A stretch of DNA of 64,000 bases from Gambelia wislizenii (GCA_030847615.1 JAUMIR010000003.1:20961001-21025000); one strand, 5' to 3'. Shown: positions 23,299-35,110, counted from the first letter of the stretch. The notes: a model not told the origin generated them from the letters alone. Translations and numbers: made by a program.

Positions 23299-24660
23299 GA
23301 AATAGAGAAGCAGAAAAAAACACCCAGAAAAAAGTAAATGAAAAAAAAAAGATAAGTGACTTCCCATCTTCTTTTCCTCAGTTATAAACCTATAATCTGC
23401 TTATACCTCTCTCATCTATCACAGATCCTCTCCTCCTCTCTATAGGATCTACTTAATAATAAACACAATTGAAGCTTATTAAAACATACATTTATTTTCT
23501 ACAAAAAGTAAAAAAAAAGGTTTGGTAGTCTTTATCTGTATCAAACAACCTTCTTAATCTTATTCGTCTTTATCAACTAACATTGTTAATCAAAGGATTA
23601 TCCTAACTCTGACAGTCTTTCATAGTAAGAAATATCAAACATTGAAATCTTCCTTATAATGAATTAATCTTCCCTTCTTTTTCTAACAGTACCTCCTTCT
23701 CTTCCTTTTTTTAATGTATCTCCCTACAAATAATACCTCTTCTAATTTTCTACAACTTCAGCATAAGTTCCAACCACCTTTATATATTAAGACCATTAAC
23801 CACTTTGCAAATGTATATATCTAACCTTTCACATTTTTCACTTCCCCCTACATATAACATAAACAAGAGGTATCCTTATATATTTTTTCTTTTTTGATAA
23901 ATCAAATACCTTGCATCAAATAGTAAAGAACCATACATATTCTTTCAAAACCAAAGGACCAGCCCTCTACATTTATCCTTTATCAATATTTATATTTAAC
24001 ATTATGTTTATTTCTCAGATTTCACCCTTTGTAAAATTTGGACATGAATCATCCAAGTTTTAAAAAAATCTGAGATGAGTACATTAACCCATAAACAGCC
24101 TTCATTTTAATCTTGGGTGCTCTATACACTTCCACATCATCTTCATAGGCAAAATGCCCCCAGTCTCTGATGTTCACCCCTTTTACAATTCCTCCGACCA
24201 TAACCATCTCTTCTCTGATGTCAAAATATTTACTTTTAACATTTTTTTCCAAAACCACACTCTGACATTAAATCCCTTTATCTCAGCACATTTCCCCAGA
24301 TGCTAATTCCAACATGATTCTTCTTCTCCCTTACCTGAAAATACAGAGCCAGCCCAGACATTTTTCATCTCAGGACCTATTGTTAAAAATTGAGCTTCCA
24401 CCTTTTCCAGGTTCTCATCCTAGCTAGACTCTCCAACGTTATTCACCCCAGTTTCTTCAAAAAATTCCCCTCCATTCTCTTTTTGTTAGCCTATGGTTAA
24501 TTCTTCCCTCAAATTTCACTTTCTTGTATATTTCCTGCCAAATTACTAGATCAGCTGGACTTTCTAGACATTCCTGCAAGGACACCGCATTCATTTCTTT
24601 AAACATTGGCCTTTTTAGAATCAAGATACCCAAAACTTTCAAAAAACAAGTCACAGAAGA
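23160..24660 (-). mobile_element. AT-rich LINE-like relic, unresolved
   Basis: A very AT-rich block, abruptly bounded on the right by a CR1. Minus-strand frames at 24457-24654 and 24049-24258 have polar LINE-like composition (for example VIWQEIYKKVKFEGRINHR) but no catalytic motif, so the L1 assignment is only a guess. The low-complexity left part resembles the one next to the L1 relic at 47160-49030. Confidence 0.3.
23261..23297. repeat. (GAAA)n microsatellite
   Basis: About nine tandem GAAA units. Confidence 0.95.
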
Positions 24661-24662
24661 CT

Positions 24663-26022
24663 AATCTGATCTCTCTCTCTCTCGGATGTAGCATATCTTG
24701 ATTTCTGTAAGCCCTTTGATAAGGTCCCCCATGATATTCTTGAAAAATAGCTAATAAAATGTGGGCTCAACAATACTACTGTTAGGTGGATTTGTAATTG
24801 GTTGATGGGCTGAACACAAAGGATGCTCACCAATGGCTCCTCTTTATCTTGGAGAGAAGTGACTAGTGGGCTTCCACAGGGTTTTATCCTGGGCCCAGTG
24901 CTATTTCACATGTTTACAAATGTCTTGGATTATGCAATAGAGGGCATGCTTCTCAAATTTCCAGATGACACCAGATTAGGAGGGGCAGCTAATAACCCGA
25001 AGGGCAGAATCAGTATTCAAAATGACGTTAAAAGATTAGAGAACTAAGCCAAAACTAACAAAATGAATTTCAGCAGGGAGAACATTTCTTAGAAAAAAGA
25101 TATAGGATGGGTGACACATGGCTTGAAAACAGTACATGTGAAAGGGATCTAGGAGTCTTAGTAGACCACAAGCTGAACATGAGTCAGCAGTGGGATCCAG
25201 CAGTTATAGGAGATTTTCAGACTACACTGATATAATGTTACTATAACACTTTAACTGCTCTGGCTTCCACCTGTGGAATTCTGGGGTTTGTAGTTTAGTG
25301 AGGCCTAAGAGCTCTCTGGCTGAGAGTTATAAATGCCCTCCCCTAAACTGCAAATCCCAGGATTCAAGATGAGGCAGCCACAGCAAATAAAGTGGAATAG
25401 TAACACTATAACAGTGTTGTCTGAAAATCTCCTTAAAAGCCAATGTGATTCTAGGCTGCCTCAATAGGAGTATAGTGTCTAGATTGAGGGAAGTAATAGT
25501 GCCACTCTATTCTGCTGTGGTCAGGCCTCACCTGGAATACTGTATCCAGTTCTGGGCACCACAATTCAAGAAGGACATTGACAAGCTAGAATGTGTCTAG
25601 ACGATGGTAACCAAAATCATAAAAGGTCTGGAAATCATGCCCTATGACGAACAGTTTAGGGAGCTAGGTATGTTTACCCTGGAGAAGACAAGGTTAGGAG
25701 GTGATATGACAGCCATACATAAATATCTTAAAGGATGTCATATTGAAGCAAACTTGTCTTCTGCTGCTCCAGAGACTAGGACATGGAGCAGTGGAGTCAA
25801 ACTACAGGTAAAGAGATTCCACCTAAACAATAGGAAAAATGTCCTGATGGTAAGAGCTGTTGGACAATGGAATGCATTGCCTCAGAGTCTCTTTCTTTGG
25901 AGATTTTTAAACATAGGGTAAATGGCCATCTGCTGGGAATGCCTTGATTGTGTATTCCTGCATTGCAGGGGGTTAGACTGGATAGTCCTTGTGGTGTCTT
26001 CCAACTCTATCGTTCGATGGCT
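24663..26022 (+). pseudogene. CR1 LINE 3' half, with a MITE inside
   Basis: It begins in reverse transcriptase motif A (a decayed YLDFxKAFDKVPHD at about 24690-24735), continues through WICNWLMG, SGLPQGFILGPVLF (motif B), KFPDDTRLGG (the FADD catalytic motif, altered to FPDD) and the ERDLGVLVDHKLNMSQQ block, is interrupted by a MITE at 25209-25432, and resumes with [12 protein letters not shown] sequence, [20 protein letters not shown] and the C-terminus to about 25920, then the 3' UTR to 26022. Several stops and frameshifts make it dead. Confidence 0.9.
25209..25432. mobile_element. Harbinger-like palindromic MITE (224 bp)
   Basis: The left end GGAGATTTTCAGACTACACTG and the right end (inverse complement GGAGATTTTCAGACAACACTG) are inverted repeats extending through TATAGTGTTACTAT to about 50 bp. 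Interior phrases TGTGGAATTCTGGGGTTTG and CAAATCCCAGGATTC are themselves inverse. It sits inside CR1, which fixes the boundaries. The 3-bp target duplication (ATA versus TTA) is not convincing, so the superfamily call is tentative. Confidence 0.75.
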
Positions 26023-26028
26023 CTATTA

Positions 26029-26281
26029 CAGTAGGACCCCCATATCCACTGGGGATTGGTTCTGGGGTGGGCGTGGATACTGAAAACCATGGATAATAGT
26101 GAACACCATTGAAAATAATGAGACTTCTGGTTTAGAATACCATAGAGTTGACTTGGATTACCTACAAAAAGGCTAGAGAGGACACATTTTCTAGGAAGAC
26201 TCTATGGTAGGTGTCCTGTTTTGTGTCCCATGGATAATTGAATCACTGGATAATGAATCAGTGGAAACGGGGGTCCTACTG
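26029..26281. mobile_element. pogo/Tigger-like MITE (253 bp)
   Basis: It begins CAGTAGGACCCCCATATCC and ends with the inverse complement GGGGGTCCTACTG, flanked by TA at 26027-26028 and 26282-26283. The copy at 47397-47649 is the same length in the opposite orientation. It has no coding capacity. Confidence 0.9.
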
Positions 26282-26283
26282 TA

Positions 26284-27620
26284 TTATTTTGTATAGTCAG
26301 GAAATTTGTCCTAGCAGTAACTCCATAGATATAGTAATACTTCTAAGCTGCCAGTCTTATCTCTTTTTTGTTCCATCAGCAAATACAATGTATCCCTTCA
26401 TCCAAACAATGCCCTTTCCCACAAGAGCTCTCTTTCAAGAATAATCCAACATATTTCCATCAAACAGAAAGAGAGAGAGAGAGAGAGAGATGGAAAAAGA
26501 AAGTTTCCAACTTCTAATTTTAATGTTATTATACCCTTCACCCATTTAAATAGTTACATCACTATCCAATTAACTTTTTATTTACACAATACAGTTTAAA
26601 AAATAATTCTAACAGCATCTTTTCTTAATCCAGAAAGGCAACTCACCGAGGTAATGATGTCATGGCAGAATGGAAGATCCCTTTAATAATAATCCAAAAA
26701 TTCCAGATGTTACATTAGGAAGTAATTTTTAAAAGTGAGGTGGCAGGCTTATTGTCCTTAGAGGTTTGCTTTTGGCAGTGTATTATCGTATCTTGCCTCC
26801 CCCAGTCCTATTATGCCTGTCCACTTGGATTTCTGTGATCAGCACAGGTAGCAAGGTTTCCAGGCACTTGTGGCTGATCTCCTGTTCTCCCCTTGATCTG
26901 GAGAGAAATTCAGTGGCCAGAACATGCTTCACTGCCGGTGATCATCATCATCGAAGCATCTCCTCATATGGAGGAGTGTCAACCAGCTATAGTCATAACC
27001 CTGAAGTCCCCATTATCTCTCACCTTTTCCAAAAAGATATGTCTTTCACTTTAACTGGAGAGAGATTTTGCTGGAACACTGGAAATGGGGGGGAAACAAA
27101 GTTTGCAAATTATTTACTCAGGTGTTCTAGCTCATGCTGGAAGTAAATAAAGTATTGAAATGTATATGAACAGTAGATGTTCTTTGTTTTTAGTCTAATC
27201 TAAACCTTTGACATGACTACAATAGTTTTGCTTGTTGTGACTTATTTTAATGTATACATGAACTGTAGGGATTTTAGAACTGTAGAGATTTTAAACAATG
27301 GCATGTCTCTCTAAACAAAAAAAAATCAAACTACCTTCATACGGAACACTAACGAGTTCTGGAGGAAGGCTTCTCACCTAGCCCTCTCCTTGTTATTGTA
27401 GTTTTTTTATGGAAGGACTGTTTCAAAAAGGGTGTTTGGATATCATAATAAACTACAGTCTGACATGTCGGGATGGGCTTAGTTTGTGCTCTAGCTCTTG
27501 AGTTCTCCCTCTTCTGCTGTACTTGTGAGGAGACTGGAAGCTTCAGCTTCTAATTTTGCATAACCACACTTTAGTGTTACATTCAGTCCCTAAACTGTAA
27601 TTAATCTTAACTAGAGTTCA
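26284..27620. other. No recognised gene; (GA)n repeat
   Basis: A (GA)n run lies at 26469-26489. The rest shows no recognised repeat or coding signal. Confidence 0.45.
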
Positions 27621-27623
27621 TCA

Positions 27624-27850
27624 AAGGAGAGCCAGTGAAGTATAGCAGTTTAAGCAATGACCTATAACTCTGGAGACCAGCCATGGAAACCCACTGGGTG
27701 ACCCTGGGCAAGTCATACTCTCTCAGCCTCATGGGAAGGCAAAGGCAAACACCCACTAAAAAAATTGCCAAGAAAACCCTGAGTAGGTTCACCTTAGGAT
27801 TGACCTAAGTTGGAAACAACTTGAAAGCACACAGCAGCAGCAACAACAAG
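27624..27850 (+). mobile_element. tRNA-derived SINE, Anolis SINE-2 type
   Basis: Decayed tRNA-like head, then CCATGGAAACCCACTGGGTG, ACCCTGGGCAAGTCATACTC, TTGCCAAGAAAACCCTGAG, TAGGTTCACCTTAGG and GGAAACAACTTGAAAGCAC, ending in CAGCAGCAGCAACAACAA. This is a widespread lizard SINE layout as I remember it. Confidence 0.8.
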
Positions 27851-28156
27851 AGTTCATCAAAACAACCCAGTTCCACAAAACCCAAGTTGAAGGTGGCATG
27901 TCTCAAAGAAGGCATAGTTAAGATTAACCACAGCTTGTCAGGATCTAAAGATGCAATAAGGTATGTTTTATCATCTGGTAAGGGTGATTTCTGAATGGAG
28001 CAACTGTATGGAAAATCATTCAAAATATGCAACACACCCACACCCATGTTCCTCAGTCTGACACAGTCTAAATACAAGTTTTGAAGAAAAGATGAGGAAC
28101 AAATAAAAGAGGAGGAGACGGAGGAGAACTATCCTTTAAACATTTATGTGATAGAC

Positions 28157-28617
28157 ACCAGCATTGAGGCCATGATATTGAGAACACAGCTGTGCTGGGC
28201 AGGGCACGTTTCTAGGATGGAGGACCATTGCTTCCCAAAAATAGTACTCTACAGTGAACTCGTCACGGGTGAGCGTAAGAGGGGCACTCCAAAAACCGAT
28301 ACAAGGACTTCCTGAAACAACATCTCAGGTTCAGCCAAATTGATCACCAACAATGGTCCGCCCTGGCTTCACATCAGGAGGCATGGGGACGCACTATCCA
28401 CAATGCTGCAGCCTTATTTGAGAACTCACGCTGAACAAGTCTTGAAGAGAAATGACAACGCAGAAAGAATCACAACCTGGAAACATCACCCAAGGAGACC
28501 TTCTGCTGTGCTTTCTGCAACCAGACTTGTTTATTTCGGATTGGCCTTTTTAGTCATCAGCGCGCTTGCAGAAAGCGCGGGATGAGTCCTTCCTGAATCT
28601 TCATTTGCAAAGAAAAG

Positions 28618-28626
<9 letters not shown>
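28157..28626 (+). mobile_element. LINE 3' tail with C2HC zinc finger, copy A
   Basis: The conceptual translation gives CWAGHVSRMEDHCFPK, LYSELVTGERKRGTPK, a frameshift, RYKDFLKQHLRFSQIDHQQW and finally FCNQTCLFRIGLFSHQRACR. The RW-GHV-RM motif followed by a terminal C2H2/C2HC finger is known from C-termini of several animal non-LTR retrotransposons; the clade is not assigned here. Copy B at 54633-55101 begins and ends at the same points. No reverse transcriptase is present. A (GA)n run follows at once (28618-28651). Confidence 0.7.
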
Positions 28627-28651
<25 letters not shown>

Positions 28652-28656
<5 letters not shown>

Positions 28657-29060
28657 CAGGAAAAGTACATCATGTTGATAAACATTTCCTGTGTTCATTT
28701 CTGCCTGCTATGCAGTTGTTACAGGTTCAGAATCTCTGTTAATAAATAAATCTTTCTTAGAATATTCCACATGCTTCTTTAGTTTTTAAACATTTATGCC
28801 AGGCAAGTACATGGGGTGGGGGTTAAAAACTCTTTAAATACACAAACTTTGTATGCCTTTCTCTGGCTGGAATGCAGGCTAAATAGGTACAGTCTCAGTT
28901 ACACACCTAAGGGAGATTAAGGGAGAGGTGGAATGAGTCAAGTAGAAAGAATAATTGATGGTGATTATCCTAAACAGTATGATCCATGAAACTATGGATT
29001 ATCATCTCAATGAAGCATCATTGCTTGAGGCACTCAGAGCGTCCTTGAGGAAGAGCTAAA
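28652..29060. other. No recognised feature
   Basis: Unique-looking sequence after a (GA)n microsatellite. Confidence 0.45.
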
Positions 29061-29064
29061 AAAC

Positions 29065-29632
29065 ACATGCAAGTTGGGGAAAGAGACAGGGTAGAAATAT
29101 TTCTTACAAGAAGCAAGAATATTCTTGAGGTATATACAGCTTGGAAGGGGCAAAACAAGATGGTGCTCTCCCAGTCAGCAGCTTTAAGATCTCCCAATAC
29201 AAACCTGGCAGTATTTCAAGATCATCAGGGGAAGGCTTTCTGTCGGTCCTGCCATCATCACAGACTCGCATGGTGAGGACATGAGAGAGAGCCATCTTGG
29301 TGGCTGGTCCCACCCTCTAGAATGTCCTAATTCAGGAAGCTAAGCTGCCCCCCTCCCAGCTTTCCTTATGCCAGCAAGCAAAGACATTTTTATTCCAGCA
29401 GGCTTTTAATTCATAGCTGTGCTTCAGAGGCTTTATACTGGGGTGTGTTTTTTATTGTTTTCATTTTTTTTAACTTTCATATATTTTATATATAATTTTA
29501 AATTGTCACAATTTTAACTGTTTTTAACTTTTGACTATCATATTTTTAATTATATTTTATGTGTTGTGAGCCACCTTGAGTCCCATTCTGGGAGAAAGGC
29601 AGCATATAAATCAAATCAAATAAATAAAGGGA
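29065..29632 (+). mobile_element. L2-clade LINE 3' fragment
   Basis: AGAGAGAGCCATCTTGGTGG and CTGGTCCCACCCTCTAGAATG correspond to the RAFSVAAPTLWN block of L2 C-termini. The 3' UTR ends GAGCCACCTTGAGTCCCATT, GGGAGAAAGGCAGC and ATATAAATCAAATCAAATAAATAAA, the mirror of the 3' end at 14034 on the other strand. Confidence 0.7.
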
Positions 29633-30222
29633 AGTAATAGTGTCACTCTCTTCTGCTTCAGACCTCACCTGGAATACTGTATCCTGTTCTGGGCACCACA
29701 ATTCAGGAAGGATATTGACAAGCTGTAATGTGTCCAGAGGAGGACAACCAGGATGATGGGAGGTCTGGAAGCCATGTCCTATGAGGAACAGTGTAGGGAG
29801 CTGGGCATGTTTAGTCTGGAGAAGAGAAGGTTGAAAGGTGACATGATAGCCATGTTTAAATATTTGGGTGACATGATAGCCATGTTTAAATATTTGAAGG
29901 AATGTCATATGGAAGATGGAGCGAGCTTGTTTTCTGCTGCTCTAGGGACTTGGACACAGAGCAATGGACTCAAACTACTGTACAGGAAAAGAGATTCAAC
30001 CTAAATAATAGGAAGAATTTCCTGACAGTAAGAGCTGTTCAGCAGTGGAATGCACTGCCTGGGAGTATGATGGAGTCTCCTTCTTTTGGAGATTTTTAAA
30101 CAGAGGCTGGATGGCCATCTGTTGGGAATGCTTTGACTGGATATTCCTGCATGGCAGGGGGTTGGACTAGATGGCCGTTGTGGTCTCTTCTAACTCTATG
30201 ATTCTATGATTCCATGATAATA
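29633..30222 (+). mobile_element. CR1 LINE 3' fragment
   Basis: It starts at the CR1 [18 protein letters not shown] region (CACCTGGAATACTGTATCC) and reads through RELGMFSLEKRRLKGDMIAM, LFSAALGTWTQSN and RKNFLTVRAVQQWNALPGS to a 3' UTR ending ATTCTATGATTCCATGA. A 30-bp unit (GGTGACATGATAGCCATG...) is duplicated in tandem and in frame around 29838-29897. A single frameshift lies near 29980. Confidence 0.9.
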
Positions 30223-31339
30223 AAATAAATAAATAAAATAAGATAAGAACTGCAGTGCTTTCTTTTCATGTATTTCTCTTCTCAGCCATGCACAAGTACT
30301 GCTTAGTATATACTATATAGAGACTTGGATACATCTACCAGGACGCCATGGATCAAAGTAGTCAAGAGGATACACTAGACCAAAAAGCTATCATCCAGTA
30401 GGAATGTTTGGAGGTCATCTGAAATGCTATTATCATGGCAAAGCTAAAGTGATTGCAAGTGGGGATCAGTCAACTAACCAAAACAAAGAACATGAAATAA
30501 TCATTGTCATAATCATATTGCTATCCTGTGCAGAAGTATTTTGCATGGTGAGTCAAAGTGAACTCAATGGAACTTCCTAATGTTGGTATGTGGGATTGCA
30601 CTACAAATTTCAGAGATCCCAAAGGGCTGTTATAAAATTCTCTGTCTGTGGTGTTTGATCGTTACTTCTGGAACAACATGGGCATTTGTGGCAAAAAAAG
30701 AAAAAAAAAGAAGAGAATAATTTCCATAAATATTTAAAATCATCTTCTACATAGTCTGTCATCACCTGATCTCACACTCAGCAAGAAATGATCTGCCCCT
30801 TAGTCCCTCAGTTCTGGGATTGCCTTCTTTCATGTTGCCATTTTTTCATATGTTGTGGTAGCTTAGTTTCCAAGGATTACGCTTTTTGTTCCACCTCGAC
30901 CAATTGCCTGTTTCCTACCTTTCCTTGTATATATATCTATATCTTTCCAAGTTTGCCAGTCCTTTAGAAATAACTTTTTAGGACCTGTAGATCTCAAAGG
31001 ACAGGATATGGCCTTAGTATATGTATCCAGAGTATATGTAACTTGTTGAACTCAATGAGGATTACTACTAAATCAAACACATTTCAAACCAGTCTAGCTG
31101 GCTATGTTAAATTACTTTTGTCTTCTTCCAGTGCATGTGAGATTATTTATTCCACTGATAGAGTGACACCTATTAAGTGCCAAGTACCAATATTTTATTG
31201 GACGTTGTTATCCTATAGCCTCATTAACATTTCCATTAACATGGAAAATTGAAGTGTATACTCTCACTAAGAGAAAGCATGCTCTCTCTGAGTACTATGC
31301 TTACAGAAAGTATACTCTGTTTAAAACAAACAGAGCTAA
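30223..31339. other. No recognised feature
   Basis: AT-rich sequence with a short poly-A stretch near 30695-30712 and no recognised family. Confidence 0.45.
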
Positions 31340-31565
31340 TGTGGTCTGGTGGTTTGAGTATTGGACTAGGATTCCAGGAGACTAGAGTATGAATCCCTGC
31401 TCAGCCCTGGAAACCCACTAGGTGACCTTGGGCAAATCACACTCTCTCACCTGAGAGGAAAGGAATGGCAAACCTCTGAATAAATCTTGCCAATATAACT
31501 CTAAGATACATTAACTGTAAGTCAGAGCTGATGTGAAGGCATGTAACAAGAACTAAAGCAAACCA
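31340..31565 (+). mobile_element. tRNA-derived SINE, Anolis SINE-2 type
   Basis: The head reads TGTGGTCTGGTGGTTTGAG and TTGGACTAGGATTCCAGGAG, then GAAACCCACTAGGTGACC, TTGGGCAAATCACACTCTCTC, AATGGCAAACCTCTGAATAAA and a decayed tail. Same family as 27624-27850. Confidence 0.75.
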
Positions 31566-31639
31566 AACCAAACAAACAAGCAAAAAACTCCACAAAACAT
31601 AACATGCAAAATCCACAAGTACTTGGAAGTTAAACCAGC

Positions 31640-31735
31640 AAGGAATCATTCAGCACTTGAAAGCCTAACAAACCGATTATGGCACATGATTTTGCCATCA
31701 TAAAGGTGTTAGTCTTTAAGGCACCACAGGACTCC
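31640..31735. mobile_element. Partial palindromic MITE
   Basis: The phrase GGTGTTAGTCTTTAAGGCAC followed by CACAGGACTCC matches the outer end of the palindromic family represented at 35205-35470; the other half is not clear. Confidence 0.45.
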
Positions 31736-31739
31736 TTGT

Positions 31740-32575
31740 CATGTTTTTGCTGTAACAAACACCACAGCTGCCCTTCTGGAAACTCAATGTCAATATTTGC
31801 TCCTGGATGGCACAGTTCCAGCCTGGTTAAAATTCTGCAGGATCACCTCCACAGCTTCCTCAGAGTCAAAGAAGGATTTCCAGAGAGAGAAAAAGAAGCA
31901 CTGACAGATTGCACAGAGGGACTGGGGTTTCCCCTCTTTCCCCGAAAACACATCCACATGCAAAAGCAAAGCTTCACTAGGTATGATAGACAGCTTTTGC
32001 CTGTAGCTGCTGAAAGCTAAATATTAACTTCCTCCAACATAATCCCTGATTCTCACAGACAACAAAGGTGAGCTATCTGTTTTGCACACACTTACCTTGC
32101 AAGGGAGGATTTGGGAAATTCATTTCATTCTCTCCCATTTTCTACAAATAAATATAGTTGGTGTGTGTGTGTGAGAGAGAGAGAGACAGCAGGTTCTTTC
32201 TGAAGGTTCCAGGCAGTGCCCTGTTGAGTCAGTTACTGAGAAAGTTTGACCTCCTGACTTCCTCCTGAAGCAATGTAACCGTACACCTAACTTTCTTCTG
32301 GGAATAATTAGCAGCCTGCCTTCCTGAGTTACCTGGGCTTGCCTGACCTGTTTCTCTATAAAGTGACATCACATCTTTGATCTCCTGTGCTGAATTAACA
32401 TATGCTTTGGACAACAGAGTAGTTGTCTTCCTTTGGATCCTCCTACTGAATCCCTCCCCCCACTCTTGTCCTTTTTTAATCTACTCACTTTCACTTTTAG
32501 GCAGAAAACTTCCTGCACAAGGTTCATTATTTCCAGCTAATGTTTAGAGTCAGAAGACAGAAGTTTTTGGATTCC

Positions 32576-32638
<63 letters not shown>

Positions 32639-32789
32639 TCTCCCTCTCTCCCCAGTTTCAACAACTGAATCTGATAGAGACAGCTTGATTCAGTGGATGG
32701 AAATTTCAAAGAAATTTCAGGAGAGTAAGCAAGGATTCTCAGGCTCTTTTAGAAATATTTGAGAATAAACAGTAGATGCCATTCCAAAG
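31740..32789. other. No recognised gene; microsatellites
   Basis: GT/GA runs occupy about 32160-32190 and a long (CT)n run 32579-32652. No gene or repeat family was otherwise recognised. Confidence 0.5.
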
Positions 32790-33057
32790 AAACAATGTGA
32801 TATAAAGCATTGGACTGGAGCCTAGGAGATCCAGATCTGAGAAGTCTACATCCTCACTGAGCCATGGAACTCAGTGAGTGTCGTTGGACTAGTCACCCTT
32901 CCTCTGACTAGCCTACAACACATGATTGTGAGGATAAAGTTGCGCAGATGAGAATAAGGTATGTCACCCTGAACTGACTGGAAGAAAGGTGGAATACAAA
33001 TATAACAACCTTTATAACAAATATAAAGGTGGAATACAAATATAACAACAACCAAAA
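32790..33057 (+). mobile_element. tRNA-derived SINE with LINE-like tail
   Basis: AAAGCATTGGACTGGAGCC, GATCCAGATCTGAGAAGTC and GTGAGGATAAAGTTGCGCAG precede a tail GACTGGAAGAAAGGTGG AATACAAATATAAC, which is itself duplicated once. The tail resembles L2-type 3' ends. Related minus-strand copy at 50985-51160. Confidence 0.65.
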
Positions 33058-33059
33058 AA

Positions 33060-34170
33060 AAAAAAAACAGCACAATGCAAGTGCATGGTAGATAAAACTG
33101 AGCTGAAATTTGTCAGAAGGTTTTTTTTCTGGGAAAATTTCTGAGATTTTTCTCATCGAACCTTCAGAAGAAGGACACTGGAGAATTTTCTTTAAATATT
33201 CACTGTCATTTTTGGGTGGTCACTTTTCCCTTCTCTACCTCCCCCCCCCCACTAGACAGTATGGAGTAGAGTGAAGGATGAAAATGGTAGCCAGGTTACT
33301 GGCACAGGTGCTGTTACAACTGTGCAGCTGGAAATTGTGCTCTGAATACAACTTTGAAAATGTACTTGTTGGACTCTAAATCCCAGACTGGAGTCCAGAA
33401 TTTAACTTTTCTAAATTCAACCTATCTGGAGAATAGTAGCATACCCTTTGGAATCTTGCTCTAGTCACCTCAGAACCCTGCTGAGCCCTGTCAGGTCCTG
33501 GCTGATCACGTTGCCAGTGGTGTAGACAGGCTGGGTTAAAAATTTTAGAGCAACCAGGAAAAGATTTTAACATAAGATAGCCTGTCAGTCTTTCTGCCCC
33601 AAGATAAAAAAACTGATCTTCTGCAAAGATTACTTCGAAGGTTTACCTCTGTACCTCAATTGCAAGATTACTTTGACTCTTAACATTAGAACATGAAGGA
33701 AAGCTTTACAAGGCAGAACAAAGGGAAAAAAATATTTTGTTCTCCTATCCTTCTCCTTTTAGCCCAAGGACAGCAATGCAACGATAAATCTTATCTTCCT
33801 TGCAAGTTTGTGTTCTGAGGAAATATTTACTTTCCACCACATACACTGCAGAAATAGCAAGCATGTCAACATGTACTTGTGCGGTAAATTGGTAAGGAGC
33901 AATTGGATTTTTTTAAAGCAAAACAAAACTGAGATTTATTTTATTTTGCCGTTTACACAGCCATCAACTGGAGGAATGCAAACAGGCGTACAACCTTATT
34001 GTGCAAATACCCTGAATATTAAACTAATACATGCAGTAAAATACTACACTGCATGTGTGCCAATAGTCATTTATTCCCATTTAGAGAACTCTGTAAAATG
34101 TCAGCTAATTAAAAAGGCTGAGTGTTATTATGTACTTATATGCATTGAAGGAGGAAGCAGATTGTTTTAG
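33060..34170. other. No recognised feature
   Basis: Unique-looking sequence with a C run at 33240-33250. No recognised coding or repeat signal. Confidence 0.45.
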
Positions 34171-34175
34171 GGTGT

Positions 34176-34316
34176 GGTGTGTGTGTGTGTGTGTGCTTGG
34201 TTTCCTTCTCTGGGAATGGAGATAATTCTTTCCTAAATATAATGACATTCCCCATCTCTCTCTTTCTCTCTCTCTCGCTCTCTCTCTCTCTTTCACACAC
34301 ACACACACACACACAA
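34176..34316. repeat. Microsatellite cluster (GT)n, (CT)n, (CA)n
   Basis: (GT)n at 34176-34195, (CT)n at about 34255-34290 and (CA)n at 34295-34315. The (CA)n run abuts the TIR element that follows. Confidence 0.9.
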
Positions 34317-34935
34317 GGCTTATCTATAAGAGGCAATAAAATGTGGATTGGTGCACAGTAATGCCAATTCACAGCAGCTTCTATTTCTCTTATTTTTTTT
34401 AAAAAAAATATTGCAGGCATTAGAAGCTATCCGCTTTCACTGTCCCAATGGGCATGCCTGTGAACCCAGATGGTGGGTGCAAATTAATTACTTGCATTGT
34501 TATTTACCTCAAGTTGCTGCCACTGAACAGGCTTTTTTAAGAAAAAAAATGCAAAGTGTAACCTTCCACTTTAAAAAAGAAGAAAACAAAAAAAGTGGAG
34601 CTATTTTCTGCACTAAAAATCCAACATGGCCATTTTGGGCACTTGCCTTGTTAGCAAGCTCCAACCCCTGTGCACATCCGACCAATCAGCTTTCCATTTC
34701 TGCTTTCATTAGGGATGCACATCAAAGTGAATTGGTTATCCCAATGAGGGGGAATGAGCATTTCCCATGGAGCTTTTTTAAACATACAGGAAAAGTCACG
34801 AAGGCTTTTCCTGCACAGTTTTTGGTGGTTTTGCCCCCTCCTTCTGAATGCAGTGGATTGATGCGGGATCTCAACAATATAAATCATATTCTCTTTGAAT
34901 TCTCTGAGGAGTATTGTCACCATATAGACAAGCCC
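34317..34935. mobile_element. Unnamed TIR DNA element, copy 3 (~619 bp)
   Basis: Begins GGCTTATCTATAAGAGGC and ends with the inverse complement of GGGCTTGTCTATATGG. It shares with copies 1 and 2 ATGTGGATTGGTGCA, TTGCTGCCACTGAAC, GGGCACTTGCC, TTGTTAGCAAGC, CCAATCAGC, GGGGGAATG and GGCTTTTCC blocks. The target duplication is obscured by the adjoining CA repeat. A 220-codon open frame on the plus strand spans most of it and is probably chance. Confidence 0.65.
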
Positions 34936-34959
34936 TATAGTATTTGTAGCCCTCATTTT

Positions 34960-35078
34960 GTGAAAAAGATATTCTGTTTATTTAGAGCCCTTTTCCTTCA
35001 AGGTACTTAAGGTTATTTTTCCCTTCCCCACTCTATTTTATCATCACAACAATCTTGTGAGGTAGGTTAGAAAGACAC

Positions 35079-35104
<26 letters not shown>
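34960..35104 (-). mobile_element. SINE-like or LINE-tail fragment plus (GA)n
   Basis: TTTTATCATCACAACAATC TTGTGAGGTAGG-type sequence is common in amniote CORE-SINE and LINE tails. A (GA)n run follows at 35078-35103. Family not resolved. Confidence 0.35.

Positions 35105-35110
<6 letters not shown>

Noticed and set aside
23160..24660. Firm assignment as L1
   Set aside because: Composition and position fit a LINE 3' region, but no diagnostic protein block could be recognised, so it is listed only as unresolved.
34348..35010. A 220-codon open frame on the plus strand
   Set aside because: It spans TIR element copy 3 and its right flank; copies 1 and 2 do not keep the frame, and no domain is visible.
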